Below, one piece after another: positions 17,322 through 26,965 of a stretch of DNA of 46,399 nucleotides (within the stretch, counting starts at the first letter, position 1; each line of letters opens with the position of its first letter). The stretch spans positions 1 through 46,399 of the forward strand of contig JAADGV010000029.1 in the NCBI GenBank assembly GCA_013152205.1, written 5' to 3'. The position numbers were made by a program, and so were the translations under genes. The notes under the pieces are model-generated. The model had not been told where the DNA came from. It worked only from the letters and a program-made list of their open reading frames with translations, and made no database searches. Source of the stretch: Planctomycetota bacterium. Lineage in GTDB: Bacteria; Planctomycetota; Planctomycetia; Pirellulales; Lacipirellulaceae.

Positions 17322-17475
17322 TGTTGAGTGTTCTGATGGCTGCTGAGTATTGTCTCAGAAGTGGTGGCACAATTTCAACACAAAAATTTTTTGGGGGGAG
17401 GGGTGGTGGCTCCGGCGATCTGTAAGATCGCGGCTGCTTGGGGGTTATTGGCGGTTTTGAACATTGCCTTAAATT

Positions 17476-18228
17476 TTATATGTCGAGCAGTGTGTAGGCG
17501 TAGGCTACTGTCATGGCGCCGGCGATGGGGCCGACGACGGGGATCCAGGCGTAGCCCCAGTCGCTATCGCCTTTGCTGGGGATGGGAAGGATGGCGTGGG
17601 CGATGCGGGGGCCGAGGTCGCGGGCCGGGTTGATGGCGTAGCCGGTGGTGCCGCCAAGGGAAAGGCCGATGGCACAAACGAGCAGCCCGACGGGTAGGGC
17701 GCCGATCGTGCCGAGACCGATCGTGAGCGAGGGGAGATTGGCGGCGTTTGTTTCAAAACTGACGGTGGGGTCGACAGCCAATAAGATCGCGATGGCTAGG
17801 ACCGCGGTGCCAAAGAACTCGCTGATCAAGTTACTGCTGGTGCGTCGGATAGCGGGTGCAGTGGAAAACGTTGCCAACTTCGCACCGCGATCGTCGCCGA
17901 TAGCGTAGTGATCGCGATAGATTAGATAAACCAACGTGGCGCCCACGATTGCGCCAAGCATTTGTGCGGCGATGTAGCCTCCGGTTTTGGCCCAACTGAA
18001 TTTGCCGGCCGTGGCAAGAGCCAGGGTCACGGCAGGGTTGATGTGTGCGCCGCTATAAGGTCCGACGCACCAGACTGCGACGAAGACGGCCATTCCCCAA
18101 CCGAAGCAGATGACCATCCAACCCGAGTTGTTGCCTTTGGTTTGAGGCAACACGACGTTCGCCACGACGCCATTGCCCAGTAGGACAAGGATCAGGGTTC
18201 CAATGAATTCGGCTAGGTAGGGGTGCAT
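17476..18228 (-). CDS. glpF: Glycerol facilitator (aquaporin family)
   Basis: The 250-residue protein is a six-helix major intrinsic protein. The two pore motifs are complete: HINPAVTLA near residue 65 and YAINPARDLGPR near 205. The aspartate after the second NPAR is the residue that marks glycerol-conducting GlpF rather than water-only channels. The position downstream of glpD and glpK supports glycerol uptake. CAGGAG lies 8 bases before the ATG at 18228. A 402-base repeat-filled gap separates it from glpD, so it may be separately expressed. Confidence 0.9.
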   Translation of the reverse strand: MHPYLAEFIGTLILVLLGNGVVANVVLPQTKGNNSGWMVICFGWGMAVFVAVWCVGPYSGAHINPAVTLALATAGKFSWAKTGGYIAAQMLGAIVGATLVYLIYRDHYAIGDDRGAKLATFSTAPAIRRTSSNLISEFFGTAVLAIAILLAVDPTVSFETNAANLPSLTIGLGTIGALPVGLLVCAIGLSLGGTTGYAINPARDLGPRIAHAILPIPSKGDSDWGYAWIPVVGPIAGAMTVAYAYTLLDI

Positions 18229-18275
18229 TGAGTTTGCTCCTGGGTGGGTGATAGATTTTTTTGTTGTTCTAAATT

Positions 18276-18482
18276 CAGTAACTGTTCACGGGATGGAAAA
18301 AATGGACCACAAAGATCACTAAGGACACGAAGAATGGAATTGGTTAGTCACCCAATAGAATAAATATCGGTCTTCTGGAACAGCCAAAGGTGCAAGAACG
18401 AACAAGCGATTTGACCCTCGACTCCTTTGTGCTCTTCGTGTCCTTCGTGGTTCAACTTTTTTCAGCCCGTGAACGGTTAGCA
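18276..18482. repeat. ~200-bp inverted-repeat element, family C copy 1
   Basis: In the 402-base glpD-glpF gap, outer arms TAACTGTTCACGGG (18279) and CCCGTGAACGGTTA (18466) enclose GACCACAAAG..AAGGACACGAAGA (from 18304) and CTCTTCGTGTCCTTCGTGGT (18432-18451). The same 'accacgaaggacacgaag' family appears at 36776-36966. Similar motifs are widespread in several bacterial phyla. Confidence 0.75.
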
Positions 18483-18614
18483 AATTCGTATCATGAGTGT
18501 GTGTCTTTGCACGGGTGTGTTTTTCTTGCGGTGTGCAGTTTCTACGATTCATAGTGGCGTGGTTGCCATCGCTAACGATTGCCGTTTGGGGTAGTGGGGG
18601 TGTTGTGTGTTTTT

Positions 18615-18636
18615 GGCCAGGATGGCCGGGCTATGG
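18615..18636. repeat. 22-base dispersed repeat, family D copy 2, overlapping the glpD stop
   Basis: Identical to 17300-17321. The glpD stop codon (TAG, 18631-18633) lies inside the repeat. Confidence 0.75.
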
Positions 18637-20217
18637 GATTGGTTTTGGTAGTGAGTATTGCTGTGCGAGTTTGGTGAATTCTTTGATCTGTTGGTTCTGC
18701 CATGGTTGGTCGTGGTTGAGTTCTTCGGCGAGGAGGCTGGCGACGCGGGGTGCTGCTCGGATTGCTGCTTGAGCGTTGAGAAACAGGGCGCGGAGGCGAC
18801 GGGCGAGGACGTCTTCGACTGTGCGAGCCAATTCGTGCCGCGCTGCCCAGACGACTTGGCCATCTTGGTAGGGTAGAGCCTCGTCGAGAAGGTCGGCGTA
18901 GTCGGGGCGTGTCTTGATGAGTTGTGCGACGTCGTGTCCCAAAGAGCCGTATACGTGGAGGGGGCCGTCGAGTGCTTTGCCATTGCCTCCGAGTATCGGT
19001 TGCTCGAAGGTGGTACATGCCACGGGCGGAAGGCCTGCTGCTTTGACGGCCCGATTGACGCAATCTTCGGCCATCTTTCGGTAAGTGGTCCATTTTCCTC
19101 CTAGGATCGACACCAACCCTTGCGGCGAAATCTGAATGGTATGATCGCGGCCCAGCTTAGAGGTTTTGCCAGCTCCACCTTGGCTAACCAATGGGCGGAT
19201 GCCTGCGAAAACCGAGAGGACGTCGGCGGCGGTGGGCGACGGGTCTAGGTAATTGGCAACCGTGGTTAGGAGGAACTCGATTTCGTCTTGGCGGGGCTTG
19301 GGTTCGAGCGAGACGCTGTCGAGCGGGGTGTCGGTGGTGCCGATGAGGGTGTGGTTGTTCCAGGGAATGGCGAAGACGACTCGACCGTCGGAGGTTTTGG
19401 GGACAATCAGTGCTGAATCGCTGGGCAGGAAGCTACGAGCGACGACTAGATGGATACCTTGGCTGGCTGCTAGGCAGGGCTTGGCTTGTGGGTCGCTAAG
19501 TTTGCGCACCTCGTCACTAAAGGGACCGGTGGCGTTGATCACGACTTTTGCGGTGATTTGGAAACTCTCGCCAGACTCGCGATCGGTGACGGCTACGCCG
19601 GTGATTTTGTTGTTGTCGAGAATAAATTTTTCGACGGGGGCGTAGTTGATGCAAATGGCACCGAGGTGGGCAGCCGTTTGAATTAAGCTGGTGAGCAGTC
19701 GCGAGTCGTCGAAGCCGGCATCGTAGTAGCAGACCCCACCGCGTAGGTTGTCGCGGCGGATGGTGGGTAGTTGGGCAATGGTTTGCTCGGTTGATAGTCG
19801 CCGAGATTTGCCTAAACTCCATCGACCAGCAAGTAGGTCGTAGGCTTTTAGGCCAATCCGATAGTAGGGCGATTCCCACCAACGATAGAGCGGCACGATG
19901 GTTGGCAGCGGGTAGACCAGATGTGGGACGCTGTTTCTTAGCCATCCTCGTTCGCGCAGGGCATCGCGCACCAAGGTGATATTGCCTTGTTGTAGATAGC
20001 GAACTCCGCCGTGGATGAGTTTGGTGCTTCGGCTTGAGGTGCCTTTGCCGAAATCGTGTTGCTCGAATAGGGCAACCCGATAGCCGCGGGCGGCGGCATC
20101 GAGGGCAACGCCAGCGCCTGTGGCACCGCCGCCGATGACGACGATATCCCAAGGTTGGGTTTGCTGGCGCAGTTGATCGAGTTGCGACTCGCGACAAAAA
20201 GTGGGGGCCGTAGACAA
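18631..20217 (-). CDS. glpD: Glycerol-3-phosphate dehydrogenase (FAD-dependent)
   Basis: The 528-residue flavoprotein oxidises glycerol-3-phosphate to dihydroxyacetone phosphate at the membrane, passing electrons to quinone. The FAD dinucleotide fold is clear near the N-terminus (DIVVIGGGATGAGVALDAA), followed by the family segment GTSSRSTKLIHGGVRYL. The length and the C-terminal GlpD helical domain fit. I chose a TTG at 20217, which lies 11 bases after the glpK stop with GAGG about 9 bases upstream; the longer frame would overlap glpK by 115 bases. The last codons run into a 22-base dispersed repeat that supplies the stop. Confidence 0.88.
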   Translation of the reverse strand: MSTAPTFCRESQLDQLRQQTQPWDIVVIGGGATGAGVALDAAARGYRVALFEQHDFGKGTSSRSTKLIHGGVRYLQQGNITLVRDALRERGWLRNSVPHLVYPLPTIVPLYRWWESPYYRIGLKAYDLLAGRWSLGKSRRLSTEQTIAQLPTIRRDNLRGGVCYYDAGFDDSRLLTSLIQTAAHLGAICINYAPVEKFILDNNKITGVAVTDRESGESFQITAKVVINATGPFSDEVRKLSDPQAKPCLAASQGIHLVVARSFLPSDSALIVPKTSDGRVVFAIPWNNHTLIGTTDTPLDSVSLEPKPRQDEIEFLLTTVANYLDPSPTAADVLSVFAGIRPLVSQGGAGKTSKLGRDHTIQISPQGLVSILGGKWTTYRKMAEDCVNRAVKAAGLPPVACTTFEQPILGGNGKALDGPLHVYGSLGHDVAQLIKTRPDYADLLDEALPYQDGQVVWAARHELARTVEDVLARRLRALFLNAQAAIRAAPRVASLLAEELNHDQPWQNQQIKEFTKLAQQYSLPKPIP

Positions 20218-20228
20218 ACGAGGGTACC

Positions 20229-21722
20229 TCAATTTTCGCGGGCCCAGTCGAACGAACGTTTTACCGCACGCTGCCAGAGTGCATGGCGCGAGGCCGCTTC
20301 GTCGGCAGAGATGTTGGGGTGGAACTCTCGTTCGACTTGCCATTGTTGGGCGATGGCGTTGCGATCGTTCCAGACTCCGGCAGCAAGGCCAGCTAAGTAG
20401 GCGGCCCCGAGCGCGGTGGTTTCGGTGACCTGCGGGCGCAAGACGGGAATTTGTAAAAGGTCGGCCTGGAATTGCAGCAGGAGGTTGTTGGCGGTGGCCC
20501 CCCCATCAACACGAAGCTCGGTGAGCGGCGCGCCGGAGTCGCCATGCATGGCTTCGATGAGATCGGTGACCTGGAAGGCGATGCTTTCTAGCGCAGCGCG
20601 GGCGAAATGAGCCGAGGTTGTGCCGCGAGTGATGCCGAGGATGGCGCCACGGGCGTAAGGATCCCAATGCGGGGCACCAAGTCCTGTAAAGGCGGGGACC
20701 ATGACGACCCCGTCGGTGTCGGGCACTGAGTTGGCAAGTGCTTCGACTTCGGACGAGCTTTTGATGAGCCCCAAGCCATCGCGGAGCCAACCGACGACTG
20801 CTCCGCCGATGAAAACGCTGCCTTCGAGAGCGTACTCGGTGGAATCGCCGATACGCCACGCAACGGTGGTTAGCAGTTTGTTTTTGGAGGCGACGGCTTT
20901 GTCGCCGGTGTTCATGAGCATGAAGCAACCGGTGCCGTAGGTGTTTTTTGTCTTGCCGGGGTCGAAGCAGGTTTGACCAAACAAGGCGGACTGCTGATCG
21001 CCGGCGATTCCGCCGATAGGAATTCCGGCCAGGGGCAGCGAGTCGGCTACGTTGCCGTAGATTTCGCTGGAAGATTTGATGGTTGGCAGAAGGCTACGAG
21101 GTACGCGCAAGCACTCAAGCAATTGGTCGTCCCAATCGCCTGAGTGGATATTCATGAGGAGCGTTCGAGAGGCATTCGAAGCGTCGGTAATATGTAGTTG
21201 CCCGCCGGTGAGTTTGTAGATGAGCCAAGTGTCGATGGTGCCGCAGGCGAGTCGCCCGGCCTCGGCAGCTTCGCGTGCGCCGGCGACATGGTCGAGTAGC
21301 CAGGCGATTTTTGTTCCGCTGAAATACGGATCGAGCAGCAGGCCGGTTTTTTCTTGCACCATCGGTTCGCGTCCGGCTGCGCGTAGTTCTTCGCAAGTGT
21401 TTGCGGTTCGACGATCTTGCCAAACAATGGCGCGGTGGATGGGTTCGCCCGTTTCGCGATCCCAGAGGACGATGGTCTCGCGTTGGTTAGTGATGCCGAT
21501 CGCAGCAATGTCGGTGGGCTTGAGTTTTGCAGAGGCTAGCGCCTCGCCTGCCACGTCGAGTTGCGAGGTCCAAATTTCTAGCGGATCGTGCTCGACCCAA
21601 CCGGACTGTGGGAAGTGTTGTTGAAACTCGCGTTGAGCAATGGCAACGATCTCGCCGGACTCAGAAAAAACAATCGCACGGGAAGAGGTCGTGCCCTGGT
21701 CGAGTGCTAAAAGAAAAGCCAT
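20229..21722 (-). CDS. glpK: Glycerol kinase
   Basis: The 497-residue protein has the normal length and all main FGGY-kinase landmarks: [12 protein letters not shown] at the N-terminus (phosphate-binding), [29 protein letters not shown] and [16 protein letters not shown] (ATP-side signature). It phosphorylates glycerol to glycerol-3-phosphate in the cytoplasm. It is the first gene of the glpK-glpD pair, with glpF further downstream, making a glycerol uptake and oxidation set. AAGG lies shortly before the ATG at 21722. No glpR regulator is in the window. Confidence 0.93.
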   Translation of the reverse strand: MAFLLALDQGTTSSRAIVFSESGEIVAIAQREFQQHFPQSGWVEHDPLEIWTSQLDVAGEALASAKLKPTDIAAIGITNQRETIVLWDRETGEPIHRAIVWQDRRTANTCEELRAAGREPMVQEKTGLLLDPYFSGTKIAWLLDHVAGAREAAEAGRLACGTIDTWLIYKLTGGQLHITDASNASRTLLMNIHSGDWDDQLLECLRVPRSLLPTIKSSSEIYGNVADSLPLAGIPIGGIAGDQQSALFGQTCFDPGKTKNTYGTGCFMLMNTGDKAVASKNKLLTTVAWRIGDSTEYALEGSVFIGGAVVGWLRDGLGLIKSSSEVEALANSVPDTDGVVMVPAFTGLGAPHWDPYARGAILGITRGTTSAHFARAALESIAFQVTDLIEAMHGDSGAPLTELRVDGGATANNLLLQFQADLLQIPVLRPQVTETTALGAAYLAGLAAGVWNDRNAIAQQWQVEREFHPNISADEAASRHALWQRAVKRSFDWAREN

Positions 21723-21839
21723 GCCGTTACCTTACGAGATCATCGATACCACGGGAGTTGGCATTGGATCAAACGTAGGGGCAATTCGCAAGAGATTGGT
21801 TTTGTTGGGCAGGAGAATGGTAAAGCCACAATTGCTTGA

Positions 21840-21940
21840 TATAAGCCGCAACCAAGTAGGTAAGAATTTCTCGCAAAGGCGCGAAGGCGCAAAGAAAAGA
21901 GAAGAAAGGGCTTGTCTCGCTGAGACGGCAGAGCTGTGGT
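21840..21940. repeat. Partial family B element upstream of glpK
   Basis: GCCGCAACCAAGTAGGTAAG and TCTCGCAAAGGCGCGAAGG, then TGTCTCGCTGAGACGGCAGA, match the element at 38278-38499 in the same orientation. The far end is missing. Confidence 0.65.
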
Positions 21941-21953
21941 GTTTGGTGTTTTC

Positions 21954-21975
21954 GGCCAGGATGGCTGGGCTATGG
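21954..21975. repeat. 22-base dispersed repeat, family D copy 3
   Basis: GGCCAGGATGGCTGGGCTAT followed by GG; one base differs from the other two copies. Confidence 0.65.
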
Positions 21976-21979
21976 TTTT

Positions 21980-22185
21980 CGTAACGCTTCAGCCATCTGA
22001 AGTAATAGAACGCGGATGAACACAGATCAGACGGATTTTTGCGGATACAAAAAGAAGATTGTTGAAGTCGTAGTCGCTAAAGATCGAAACAGACGGTTAC
22101 CCAAAATTGTTTTGGTATCTGTGACAATCTGCTAAATCAGCGTTCATCTGTGTTCTATTCTGCTTCACTCGGCTGAAGTGTTACT
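21980..22185. repeat. ~205-bp MITE-like inverted repeat, family G
   Basis: Imperfect arms of about 70 bases face each other: GTAACGCTTCAGCC...ATAGAACGCGGATGAACACA on the left, and the complement of GTAACACTTCAGCC...ATAGAACACAGATGAACGC on the right. Together with the family B and D copies it fills the 470-base gap 21723-22192. No open frame lies inside. Confidence 0.7.
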
Positions 22186-22192
22186 GATTTTC

Positions 22193-24472
22193 TTATGTGG
22201 ATTGTTTGCCGATTAGGGTTGCTAGGAACGCGGGGACTAGGATGGTGCGGACGAGGAATGTGTCGAGCAAAATTCCTAGCGAGAGGGCGAACCCTAGTTC
22301 GACCATACCGGCTGTTTTTGCCGTTGTCATGGAAATGAAGGTGCCTGCCATGATGATGCCGCAACTGGTGATGATGCCGCCGGTTTGGATGATCGCGCGG
22401 CGAAGGCCTTCGCGAAGGCCTCGCTGGCGCTGTTCTTCTAAGACGCGGGTGACCAAGTAGATGTTGTAATCTTGGCCGACGGCTACGAGGATGACGAACA
22501 GGAATAAAGGGACTTTCCAATCAAGGCCGACGTAGGCCTCGCCGCGAAGGGCTTGGAATACGAGAGCCGTGATGCCCATGGTCATTAGGTAGCTGAAAAG
22601 GACGGTGACAATTAGGTAGCAACAAATGATTGGTTTGCGAAGCAGTACGACGATGACCAACAGTACGGCGATGGTCACCAAGATTTGAATGAGCTGACGA
22701 TCGGCGATGGTCACCCGCTGTAGATCGCGAATGCCGGCCGTTGGTCCGAGGAGTTCGAAGGTGGCTTTGTACCAGGGCGAGGTGGGGTCGTTTTGTAGGC
22801 GATGGAGGACTTGCTCGACAGCGTTGCATGTTTCAATGGCTTCGGGAGAGAATGGCGCGGCGGTGGGGATAAGAAACAGACGGGTAACTTTGCCAGCAAG
22901 TGGCTCGACTTGCGAAACGAAAACTGCCTTGGTAAGTGGGCTGCCCGGGGCGGCGAGAGCTGCCAAGCCCGTGGTGGAGAAAACGCTTGTGGTGCCAGGC
23001 GGCGCGCCGGTTGGCTGATAGAGGCTGCGAACTTTGGCGATGCCCGTTAGATCGGTGAGTGGTTTGACGAGTTCGGCGATTTGGAAACGACCGTCCAGCG
23101 AGTCGAGGCCTCCCTCGGGATGTTTCGCTAGTACGACCAAGGGGCCGATCTCTCCGGCTGGAAAATGTTGCCTCAGAAGCTGAGTTCCTTGGCGACTGAC
23201 GCGGTCGGCATCGAGTTCGCCGAGGAGGTCGTAAGTAACGTCGACCGACCAGCCGACCCAAGCGAATGGGCAGGCTAACAAAAAGCTGGTTATCAAGATG
23301 GCGTAAGGGCGGCGAAGAATGCCGTCGGCCAACCGTTGCCATAGTGCCTGCCAACTGGCTGACGCCTGCGTTTTTGCTGCTGCCTGACCGAGGCGAGTTG
23401 CCAGTAGCGCAGGGACCAAGGTCAAACAGACGATGAGCGTCACGGCTAAGCAGATGGCAATCGCGGGTCCGCTGTAGGCGTATTTACCAAAGTCGGCCCA
23501 TCCCATCATGGCAAGCCCGACGATGGTTGTGAGCGCGCTGGCAGCGAGCGCAATGCCTACTTGTTCGAGTGCGGTGGCGATGGCCTCGGATCGTTGGAGG
23601 CCGGCTGCACACTGCTCGCGAAATCGCGAAGCCAGGAAGAGGCAATAATCGGTGCCGGCTCCGAACAGCAGGACGATGACAAATATTTTGGTGGTAGTGA
23701 AAATGCGAATCACCGGCCAAGCGTCAGGGTGGTCGATGCTCCACTGGGCGAGAATCGCTAGCAGATCGATCGAAACCGAAGCCGCCAGGGCGATCGTCAG
23801 CAAGGGCACCAGCACAAGCCAAGGAGAACGGTAGATGGCAAACAGCGCAATCGCGACCAGTAGGATCGAAGTGCGATGGGTGCTGGCGACACTTTCAGCC
23901 GAGGCGGTGAGCATATCGCCGCCGATGGCTGCTGAGCCTGTGATGCCGATCTTTAAGCCCGATGGAGTATCGTCTTGATCTTGGGCACGACGAACCTCTT
24001 GCTGAACCTCGTTGAGAACCCGGATGTTGTCGGTGGCCATGAACTCGTTAGTGAGCCGAACGACTACCCGACCGGCATCGCCTGAGGGGCTGCGTAGGAG
24101 GGGACCGATGACGGGGGTTTTTTCGGTCCAGACATCGACAACGCCAAGCCCAGGCAGACGTTCAATGCTGCGACCAAGATCGAGAGCAAATTGGCGGTCT
24201 TTGATCGAAAGTTTTTTCTTGTGACGAGCGAAGACCAAAACGATTTGGCTCTTGGCTCGATCGTCGGGGAAAGCTTGGGCGCTGAGTTTTGCGCCGCGGA
24301 CTACGGTAGTGCTGTCGGGAAGGTGCTGCAAGTCGCCATCCATGGCAACCTCGGACCAGGGGGGCGCGACTATTTTTAGCACGATCGCCACGAAGAACCA
24401 AGCAGCGATAACAAGCCAACGACGCTTGTCGATCGCACGGCCCAGACGCAAAAAACCATTTTTTATGGGCAT
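22193..24472 (-). CDS. MMPL/RND-family membrane transporter
   Basis: The 759-residue protein has the two-fold MMPL layout. A helix near residues 18-38 is followed by a large periplasmic loop, a helix bundle, a second helix and loop, and a second bundle. The conserved MMPL helix-4 motif appears in both halves: GAGTDYCLFLASRFREQ in the first and AVGQDYNIYLVTRVLEEQ in the second. Such proteins use the proton gradient to export lipids or other hydrophobic molecules; the substrate is not predictable. It is a single gene, 160 bases after the Wzc-like gene and separated from it by a terminator. The ATG at 24472 begins MPIKNGFLRLG. Confidence 0.85.
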   Translation of the reverse strand: MPIKNGFLRLGRAIDKRRWLVIAAWFFVAIVLKIVAPPWSEVAMDGDLQHLPDSTTVVRGAKLSAQAFPDDRAKSQIVLVFARHKKKLSIKDRQFALDLGRSIERLPGLGVVDVWTEKTPVIGPLLRSPSGDAGRVVVRLTNEFMATDNIRVLNEVQQEVRRAQDQDDTPSGLKIGITGSAAIGGDMLTASAESVASTHRTSILLVAIALFAIYRSPWLVLVPLLTIALAASVSIDLLAILAQWSIDHPDAWPVIRIFTTTKIFVIVLLFGAGTDYCLFLASRFREQCAAGLQRSEAIATALEQVGIALAASALTTIVGLAMMGWADFGKYAYSGPAIAICLAVTLIVCLTLVPALLATRLGQAAAKTQASASWQALWQRLADGILRRPYAILITSFLLACPFAWVGWSVDVTYDLLGELDADRVSRQGTQLLRQHFPAGEIGPLVVLAKHPEGGLDSLDGRFQIAELVKPLTDLTGIAKVRSLYQPTGAPPGTTSVFSTTGLAALAAPGSPLTKAVFVSQVEPLAGKVTRLFLIPTAAPFSPEAIETCNAVEQVLHRLQNDPTSPWYKATFELLGPTAGIRDLQRVTIADRQLIQILVTIAVLLVIVVLLRKPIICCYLIVTVLFSYLMTMGITALVFQALRGEAYVGLDWKVPLFLFVILVAVGQDYNIYLVTRVLEEQRQRGLREGLRRAIIQTGGIITSCGIIMAGTFISMTTAKTAGMVELGFALSLGILLDTFLVRTILVPAFLATLIGKQST

Positions 24473-24558
24473 CTGAATCTGAGGCTATTTGGAAGACGAG
24501 TAGTAACTGCGAACGAACTACAATGTTAGCCGCTCATGCAAGGGCTAACCACCCGCGC

Positions 24559-24604
24559 AAAAAAGCACACGGCGCTGAATAAGGCAAATTCAACGCCGTG
24601 TGTG
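24559..24604 (-). terminator. Rho-independent terminator of the Wzc-like gene
   Basis: On the minus strand CACACGGCGTTGAAT and ATTCAGCGCCGTGTG form a 15-pair stem (one G-U) with a TTGCCTT loop, followed after one C by TTTTTT. It starts about 28 bases after the stop codon at 24632. Confidence 0.85.
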
Positions 24605-24631
24605 GTCAAAATTCGATCCAACTTCGTGTAA

Positions 24632-26929
24632 TCAAATCTCTTCGGACGAAGCGATTTTGCGTTGCACCTGGGCTTCCATCGCGTGCAATCTGGCGATGCG
24701 ACGATCGGCCTTGGTGGTAACGCCGTTGACAACGGAGCCAATCACACAGACTCCCATGCTCTTGAGTAGCTCCGAAGCCCGATAAATCTGGCGAACCTCG
24801 CTATGGTCGCGTAGAACGGTAAGAATCGCCCCATCGACGTATTGGCCGATCGAAAGGGTGTCGGAGAGTCCGAGTACGGGGGCCCCATCAATAATGACGA
24901 AGTCGAACTCTTCACGCAGCTTGTCGAAGGCAGGTTGCAGTTGGTCGGCGGCGAGAGCATGGACCGCGTCCATGTCGCATTGTCCCGCAGAGAGCAACCA
25001 AAGTCCCTCAGTGTTGGTAGGTCGAATTGCATCCGAGACTTCGATTTCGGATCTCAGCAGTTCGCTCAAACCGTCTTCGAGCGGCATGCCAAAGAGCTTG
25101 TGCAGCGAGGGGTCTCTTAGGTCGCCATCGATGAGCAACGTACGTCGCCCCGCCCGGGTAAGGCTGAGAGCTAAGTGGCTTGCTACGGTCGTGCAACCTT
25201 CCATCGAAACGGCACTGGTGACGAGCACCACTTGTCGCGCTCGTTTTGTGGAGTCGTGCATTAAGGTCGCTCGGACGTTATCGATTGCCTCAGAAAGCTG
25301 GGCGGCAACGGCGCTACCCGCAGCCATGGCTTTTCGCGAGGAGATCGGAGGCAGTGCTCCCAAGACACGAATACCAAGGCCTTCATCCACATCGGCAGGA
25401 CTATTTAACCGTCGACGCCGGAACTCAAGCAGTGCCACGCCGTAGCAGACGAGACCAAAGGAGGCGACGCCGCCGAAGGCTGCTATCACAAGGCGTTGGA
25501 TATGGTTGATCTTTTCTTTAGTTTGCGCCTTGTTGATGACACGAACTCGATCGAGAGCGATGTCCTGGTTGGCGTGCAGGCCCCGAAGTTTGAAGTCGAG
25601 CGTACCCTGGACTTTCTGAAGCTGCTCAATTTCTTTTCCCAGCATCGCCAGCTTGGCAGACCGCCCTCCCATGTTCTCAATCCCGTCCCGGGCTTCAGCT
25701 AACTCCTCCTCTAACTCCTCCAGTAAATCCGTAACTCTTTTGTGTTTCACCCGATACACAGCCATTGCTCGGCTCAGCATTTCGTTGGGCGCTCTCTTGA
25801 ATTGCTCGCGTAATTCGGCCTCAGCACGGAGTCGCTGTGTCTGGGCCATTTGTGCAATTTGTGCCGCTTGCTGCTGCAGTTTTTGAATTTTTGGTGAACT
25901 TTTCCCTTTGGTCATGCCCTGCAGCGCCAGAATTTGTTGCGTGAGGTCGTATTGCTGCTCTTCGTAGTTCAAAAGTGTGGGATCGGTCTGCAACGCGTCG
26001 TCGATTGCTTGTTTGAGGGCGAATGGACTCTTTGCATCACGTTCTGCAAGTTCTTTTTCTACTTCGATATCGATAAGAACGCTTTTTGTTTTAGCAATTT
26101 GTGCCTTCAGGGTACGTACTGCGCCCATTCGCATTGAGATCATCTGACTAGCGATCGGCGAATCGCCCTCGCCAAGTTCTTTGATCAGTTTTTGCTGGTC
26201 GCTTATTTTTCCCTGGAGCTCATCAGTGATGTCATCGTTCATATCAGACAAGCTCTCTCTTAGTTCGTTCGCATGCCCCCTTTCTTTGTAAAGAACTTCC
26301 TTCGTATAAGCCTCGATCACGGCATCAACCACCTTGATCATCTCGGCGGAGGATTCTTCGCCCTCGTATCGAAGCTCAAGAATTTCCCCCTTACCACCGG
26401 AAATGCCGACACGTAGGTCATCGGTCAGCCAAGTGAGCGCATCGTCGCCCCTGTTGGCGACAGCCGTTAGCTGCTGAATATCGGGGCGAGAGAGTGCTGC
26501 GCCCAAGACAAACTGGCTTTTGATTAGCGCCATCTGAGTTTGCTGAAAGATTTCGAATTCCTGTTGCGAAACCGTGCTCTGCGTACCAAAGACTGTGTTT
26601 GGATCGGCCGCTTTGATTTGTAAGTAGGCCGTGATCTGCGACGAAACCGGAATCAGCCACAGTAGGGCTATCACGGCAACAGAACTAGCGAGCAGGCCTA
26701 GCAACAGAGCCATCAGCCATTTTCGGCGTAAGCAGTTGATAAGCCAAATGTGATTGAACGCACCATGGAGTATTTCGGGACCGCGAGGAGTAACCGCACC
26801 GAACTGGGGCGGAGCAACCGGGGGAGCAAAGGTTGGTGCTGGCACCAACGGTTGTGTTGCTTCGCCGTTGGTTGCAGCCATCGGGTACATCACGTCCGAG
26901 TTTCTCATTTCAGGATCTTGACTCGCCAT
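24632..26929 (-). CDS. Wzc-like polysaccharide chain-length/tyrosine-kinase-family protein
   Basis: The 765-residue protein joins a Wzz chain-length domain (helix near 75-95, coiled coils about 200-470, second helix near 480-505) to a CpsD/CapB-type P-loop domain (about 540-740). Walker A' LLIDGDLRDP (about 598-607) and Walker B FVIIDGAPV (677-685) are normal. The Walker A loop reads SMEGCTT, with Cys579 where the ATP-binding lysine of GEGKT/S belongs. The C-terminus (ARLHAMEAQVQRKIASSEEI) has no tyrosine cluster, so autokinase activity is doubtful. It belongs with the Wza-like and exosortase genes upstream. The ATG at 26929 has GAGAAAGG 6 bases upstream. Confidence 0.85.
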   Translation of the reverse strand: MASQDPEMRNSDVMYPMAATNGEATQPLVPAPTFAPPVAPPQFGAVTPRGPEILHGAFNHIWLINCLRRKWLMALLLGLLASSVAVIALLWLIPVSSQITAYLQIKAADPNTVFGTQSTVSQQEFEIFQQTQMALIKSQFVLGAALSRPDIQQLTAVANRGDDALTWLTDDLRVGISGGKGEILELRYEGEESSAEMIKVVDAVIEAYTKEVLYKERGHANELRESLSDMNDDITDELQGKISDQQKLIKELGEGDSPIASQMISMRMGAVRTLKAQIAKTKSVLIDIEVEKELAERDAKSPFALKQAIDDALQTDPTLLNYEEQQYDLTQQILALQGMTKGKSSPKIQKLQQQAAQIAQMAQTQRLRAEAELREQFKRAPNEMLSRAMAVYRVKHKRVTDLLEELEEELAEARDGIENMGGRSAKLAMLGKEIEQLQKVQGTLDFKLRGLHANQDIALDRVRVINKAQTKEKINHIQRLVIAAFGGVASFGLVCYGVALLEFRRRRLNSPADVDEGLGIRVLGALPPISSRKAMAAGSAVAAQLSEAIDNVRATLMHDSTKRARQVVLVTSAVSMEGCTTVASHLALSLTRAGRRTLLIDGDLRDPSLHKLFGMPLEDGLSELLRSEIEVSDAIRPTNTEGLWLLSAGQCDMDAVHALAADQLQPAFDKLREEFDFVIIDGAPVLGLSDTLSIGQYVDGAILTVLRDHSEVRQIYRASELLKSMGVCVIGSVVNGVTTKADRRIARLHAMEAQVQRKIASSEEI

Positions 26930-26965
26930 CGAAAACCTTTCTCTTGGACCGAATGCCTCGTTTTT

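Noticed and set aside
18497..18772. A plus-strand frame opposite the end of glpD
   Set aside because: Opposite-strand shadow of glpD plus repeat DNA, with no family features.
20218..20343. An extended glpD start overlapping glpK
   Set aside because: It would overlap glpK by over 100 bases and adds residues with no likeness to GlpD; TTG 20217 has a ribosome binding site.
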